Below are positions 58,660 through 61,949 of a stretch of DNA of 61,949 nucleotides, one piece after another. Both the position numbers and the translations under genes were made by a program. The stretch spans positions 1 to 61,949 of the forward strand of contig JAFXWC010000040.1 of assembly GCA_017534445.1 (NCBI GenBank), in the 5' to 3' direction. Numbering within the stretch: position 1 is the stretch's first letter; every line of letters begins with the position of its first letter. The notes below the pieces were generated by a model that worked only from the letters and a program-made list of their open reading frames with translations, had not been told where the DNA came from and ran no database searches. Source of the stretch: Treponema sp. GTDB taxonomy: Bacteria; Spirochaetota; Spirochaetia; Treponematales; Treponemataceae.

Positions 58660-60504
58660 ATGTCGGATAAAAAAAAGTCCCCCGCCAAAAAAAGCCTTAT
58701 AAGCTGGATTGTAGAATTTGCGGGTGAAAAAAAAGGGCAGTACATCGTAAGCGTGTTCTTTGCCCTGCTTAGTGTGGCCTGCTGTATAGCACCATATTTT
58801 ATGATTGCACGGATTGTCCGCCAGCTGCTTGCCGGTGTCCGTGACTGGAACCTTTTCCTCCGTGAATGTGGAATCACGGCAGCCTTCTGGCTTGGAAATG
58901 TACTCTTCCACGCAATTTCAACAAGCATGAGCCACATTGCTACTTTCAACCTGCTTGGAAACATCAGAAAGAAAATGTGCGACAAGCTTACACGAGTTCC
59001 GCTGGGAACGGTTCTTGATATGCCGTCAGGTTCACTCAAGAGTATAATGATTGAGCGAATAGACAGTATGGAAACAACGCTTGCCCATATTGTTCCTGAA
59101 TATACTTCAAACATCATTCTTTCTGTTGCCCTTCTTGTTTATCTTTTCCTAATTGACTGGCGGCTTGCCCTTGCATGCCTTGCCGTTGTTCCTGTGGGAT
59201 TTGCTGCCATGTGCTTTATGTTCAAAGACGCAGCCCCCCGCTTTAAATTTGCCCTGGACAAAACAAAGGTGCTTAACGACACAGCTGTTGAATATATAAA
59301 CGGTATAGAAGTTATCAAGGCCTTTGGAAAATCAAAATCTTCCTACGAGCGTTTTGTCATTGCCGCAAAAGAAGGTTCTGACTGTTATGTAGAATGGATG
59401 CGTGACTGTATCTGGCCCTTTGCATTTGCAATAATCATTACTCCGTCGCTTATTCTTTCTCTTCTTCCAATTGGCGGAATAATGTTCCTTCATGGATCTG
59501 TAGAGCCTTCTGTTTTTATCACTATGATAATCATGTCCTTGAGTGCAATTCAGCCATTGATGATTTCTTACACTTACCACGATGACATTGCTAAAGCCGG
59601 TGCAATTTTTGGTGAAGTTGGTTCAATCATGAATCTTCCTGAACTTGAACGCCCTGCCTCTGATTTGAAAAAGCCTGCTGACAATTCGATTGTACTTAAA
59701 GATGTCAAATTTTCTTATCATAAGGTGGGGGAAGACTCCCCCTCGCTCCAGCCTGCTTCGCAGTCTTACGCTACCCCCTCTGCGGGGGACACCCCCGCAA
59801 CGCCCCCGCACTCTTGCGAAATATTGCACGGTATAAACATGACTCTTCCTCAAGGCTCTTACACTGCGTTCGTTGGACCAAGCGGCAGCGGAAAATCTAC
59901 AATCGCACGCCTTATCGCTTCCCTTTGGGATGTTGATTCCGGTTCAATAGAAATTGGCGGAGTAAACATCAAAAATCTTTCGCTCGAAGAATATAACAGC
60001 CGTGTAGCTTATGTAAGCCAAGACAATTTTTTGTTTGACCTAAGCGTCCGTGAAAATATCCGCCTTGGCCGCCAGAATGCAACAGATAAAGAAGTGGAAG
60101 AAATTGCACGCAAAGCCGGATGCTATGATTTTATCATGTCGCTCGAAAAAGGTTTTGACACAATAGTTGGTGGAAGCGGTACCCACTTAAGCGGTGGCGA
60201 ACGACAGCGAATTGCCATTGCCCGTGCAATGATGAAAAACGCACCAATCGTAATCCTTGATGAAGCAACTGCATATACAGACCCAGAAAACGAAGCGATT
60301 ATTCAGAAATCTGTTGCCCAGCTTGTTAAAGACAAAACACTTATTGTAATTGCCCACCGTCTTTCAACTGTAAAAGATGCAGACAAGCTCTATGTAATCA
60401 AAGACGGTGTAATTGATTCAAGTGGCACTCATGAAGAACTGCTGGCTAAAGGCGGTTTGTACAAAAAAATGTGGGAAGCCCATATCGGTTCGCGCGACGA
60501 ATAA
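58660..60504 (+). CDS. ABC transporter half-subunit (membrane plus ATPase domains), with in-frame repeat insertion
   Basis: Exporter-fold ABC half-transporter of 614 residues: six membrane helices (about 20-320) then the ATPase. Walker [10 protein letters not shown] near 406-414, signature LSGGERQRIAIARAMM near 512, Walker B IVILDEATAYTD, and switch His in VIAHRLS. A GC-rich family B repeat supplies about residues 354-385 (SPSLQPASQS, SAGDTPATPP) between FSYH and EILHGINM, making it about 30 longer than usual. Pairs with the next gene as a heterodimer. Such pairs export drugs or peptides, or import siderophores as in YbtPQ. AGAGG precedes the ATG. Confidence 0.92.
   Translation: MSDKKKSPAKKSLISWIVEFAGEKKGQYIVSVFFALLSVACCIAPYFMIARIVRQLLAGVRDWNLFLRECGITAAFWLGNVLFHAISTSMSHIATFNLLGNIRKKMCDKLTRVPLGTVLDMPSGSLKSIMIERIDSMETTLAHIVPEYTSNIILSVALLVYLFLIDWRLALACLAVVPVGFAAMCFMFKDAAPRFKFALDKTKVLNDTAVEYINGIEVIKAFGKSKSSYERFVIAAKEGSDCYVEWMRDCIWPFAFAIIITPSLILSLLPIGGIMFLHGSVEPSVFITMIIMSLSAIQPLMISYTYHDDIAKAGAIFGEVGSIMNLPELERPASDLKKPADNSIVLKDVKFSYHKVGEDSPSLQPASQSYATPSAGDTPATPPHSCEILHGINMTLPQGSYTAFVGPSGSGKSTIARLIASLWDVDSGSIEIGGVNIKNLSLEEYNSRVAYVSQDNFLFDLSVRENIRLGRQNATDKEVEEIARKAGCYDFIMSLEKGFDTIVGGSGTHLSGGERQRIAIARAMMKNAPIVILDEATAYTDPENEAIIQKSVAQLVKDKTLIVIAHRLSTVKDADKLYVIKDGVIDSSGTHEELLAKGGLYKKMWEAHIGSRDE
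59721..59813 (+). repeat. family B repeat inserted in frame in an ABC ATPase domain
   Basis: GGGGGAAGACTCCCCC hairpin, CTACCCCCTCTGCGGG and CCCGCAACGCC occur in the same order as in the intergenic copy 23256-23352. Here it keeps the reading frame and adds about 32 codons rich in Pro, Ser and Ala. Confidence 0.8.
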
Positions 60505-60519
60505 AATCGGGAGAAAATT

Positions 60520-61949
60520 ATGTTTGAGACTTTGCAAAAATTTTTTAAATTCTGTGATGCAGAAAACCGAAAGAAATTTTACGGTTCAATTATAGTAGGG
60601 ATTTTTAATGCATTCTTTATGGCATTAAGAATCGGTGCGGTTGCAGTTATGCTTCAGGGTGTAATTGCAAGTACAATAGACGGCCTTCCCTTTGAAACAA
60701 AAACAATATGGCTTTCATTTGCAATCATGTGCGTTAGCGTTATCGGAGCAATAATTACAAGAAAAGTCACCGCAATGTGGCAGTGCGAAGGCGGTTACAG
60801 AACATGTGCAAACAAGAGAATAGAAATTGCAGAACACCTCCGCTATCTTCCAATGGGATACTTTAACAACAACAGCCTTGGCGAAATTACTTCCGTTACG
60901 ACAAACACCATGGAACTTTTGGGTGACATTGCAACACGCGCTGTAATGATGGTACTCCAGGGACTTTTGGACACTTCGCTTATCATCGTAATGATTTTCT
61001 TTTTTGACTGGAGAATTGCACTTGTTGCTTTTGCAGGATTTGCATTGTTTGAAATTGTAAATCTCTTTATGCGGCTTGCGGTAAAAAATGTTTCTTCTGA
61101 AAAAATTAAGAATGATACTGCCGAAATTGGAAAAATTCTTGAATACATTCAGGGAATTGCAGAAGTAAAAGCTTACAATCTTGCTTCAAAGCATAATAAA
61201 GAATTGAGCGATGTAATTAACCGCAGAATGAAAACAATGATTAAAATGGAAATGAGATGCATTCCTGTTGCAAACATTCAGTCTCTGGTTGCAAAATTAA
61301 CCGGCGTTGCAATTATGCTTGCCTCTATTTTCTTCTTCCTTAACGGCACAATGACTCTTGCTGACTGTTCTGTAATGCTTGTATGTTCATTCATGCTCTT
61401 TAATGCCCTTGAGTCAGGCGGAAATTATTCTGCACTTTTGCGTACAATTGACATCTGCGTAGACAAGGGAAATAGAATTCTTGAATTACCCACAATGGAT
61501 ATTGAAGGAAGAAAGGGCACCGCTAACGTAAAGGAAAAGCCCCTGGCACTCATACAGGCAGAAAATATTGGCTTTGCTTATGACACCAATTCCTTGAACC
61601 CCCGCAAAATTATAGACGGCATTTCGCTTTCAATTCCTGAACACAGCACAACTGCAATTGTCGGTCCAAGCGGCGGAGGAAAAACGACTTTCTGCCATTT
61701 GCTTTCGCGCTTCTGGGATGTAGATTCGGGCAAAGTTTTCCTTCGTGGAACAGATGTAAAAGATTACAGCATGGATGACCTTATGAAAAACTTCAGCTTT
61801 GTCTTCCAGAACGTATATCTTTTCCACGACACAATTGCAAACAACATCCGCTTTGGAGACCCCACGGCTCCAATGGAAAAAGTTATCGCCGCGGCAAAAA
61901 AAGCCTGCTGCCATGACTTTATAATGTCTCTTCCAAAGGGCTACGATAC
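60520..61949 (+). CDS. second ABC transporter half-subunit, cut off by the window end
   Basis: At least 476 residues are visible; the frame is open to the last base. Starts MFETLQKFFKFCDAENRKKF, has about six helices over residues 20-300, then an ATPase with Walker A GPSGGGKTT near 381-389 and the Q-loop in SFVFQNVYLFHDTIANNIRFG (shown in part: VFQNVYLF). The signature and Walker B lie beyond the window. It starts 15 nt after the first half-subunit with GGGAGA upstream, so the two form one operon and a heterodimer. There is no repeat insertion here. Confidence 0.93.
   Translation, partial: MFETLQKFFKFCDAENRKKFYGSIIVGIFNAFFMALRIGAVAVMLQGVIASTIDGLPFETKTIWLSFAIMCVSVIGAIITRKVTAMWQCEGGYRTCANKRIEIAEHLRYLPMGYFNNNSLGEITSVTTNTMELLGDIATRAVMMVLQGLLDTSLIIVMIFFFDWRIALVAFAGFALFEIVNLFMRLAVKNVSSEKIKNDTAEIGKILEYIQGIAEVKAYNLASKHNKELSDVINRRMKTMIKMEMRCIPVANIQSLVAKLTGVAIMLASIFFFLNGTMTLADCSVMLVCSFMLFNALESGGNYSALLRTIDICVDKGNRILELPTMDIEGRKGTANVKEKPLALIQAENIGFAYDTNSLNPRKIIDGISLSIPEHSTTAIVGPSGGGKTTFCHLLSRFWDVDSGKVFLRGTDVKDYSMDDLMKNFSFVFQNVYLFHDTIANNIRFGDPTAPMEKVIAAAKKACCHDFIMSLPKGYD

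Overview
The window reads as a chromosomal segment of a host-associated spirochaete, most likely a gut or rumen Treponema. This is inferred from the gene families, not from a marker gene: many Ser/Cys lipoproteins, a chemoreceptor, 7TM-type sensors, a CotH/VTC/DUF4956 set, DUF3943, fermentative and anaerobic redox proteins (rubredoxin, rubrerythrin, flavodoxin, NfnB/GltA-type oxidoreductase) and xylose isomerase. No rRNA, tRNA, CRISPR array, transposase or phage gene was recognised.

Layout. 0-5.7 kb: end of a probable NfnA/SudB gene, gltA/nfnB, lipoproteins, rubredoxin convergent with putP, and an ankyrin/HTH fusion. 5.7-13.5 kb (minus strand): a hybrid histidine kinase / response regulator / methyltransferase operon, then a flavoprotein followed by a receiver-alanine symporter pair. 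13.6-24.6 kb: diguanylate cyclase, DUF4349 lipoprotein, exonuclease III, chemoreceptor, tandem-SUMF1 lipoprotein, radical SAM plus Nudix, an S1-domain protein, NagZ-like lipoprotein. 24.7-30.5 kb: a polar amino-acid ABC importer and a methionine importer (metN-metI-lipase-metQ). 31-40.5 kb: a surface-glycan locus (epimerase, four glycosyltransferases, CotH, nucleotide-sugar dehydrogenase) followed by a VTC-domain/DUF4956 pair. 42-44.2 kb: radical SAM SPL-like protein with a WYL regulator. 44.2-46.8 kb: a small decayed accessory island (toxin-antitoxin with a dead toxin, orphan small proteins, gene fragments). 46.8-53 kb: rubrerythrin, acetyltransferases, HAD phosphatase, CPBP protease, a chimeric remnant and CapA. 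53-62 kb: flavodoxin, DUF3793, gpmA-xylA-pyrKD, a TetR regulator and a two-subunit ABC transporter that runs off the end.

The most interesting signal is a predicted regulon in the last 9 kb. Three promoters (flavodoxin, gpmA operon, ABC transporter pair) each carry two copies of a 16-bp palindrome, GTTAG-N6-CTAAC, one over the -35 box and one at about +1, centres 42-45 bp apart. The TetR gene beside the ABC pair is the obvious candidate regulator. The gene set (flavodoxin replacing ferredoxin, metal-independent phosphoglycerate mutase, DUF3793, an ABC pair) suggests metal limitation or stress, but that is inference.

Other themes: many genes have a sigma70-like -10 box 5-7 nt before the ATG and no Shine-Dalgarno, implying leaderless mRNAs; two families of structured intergenic repeats are scattered through the window, and one copy sits in frame inside an ABC ATPase domain. 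All statements come from reading the sequence by eye; no search or alignment was run.
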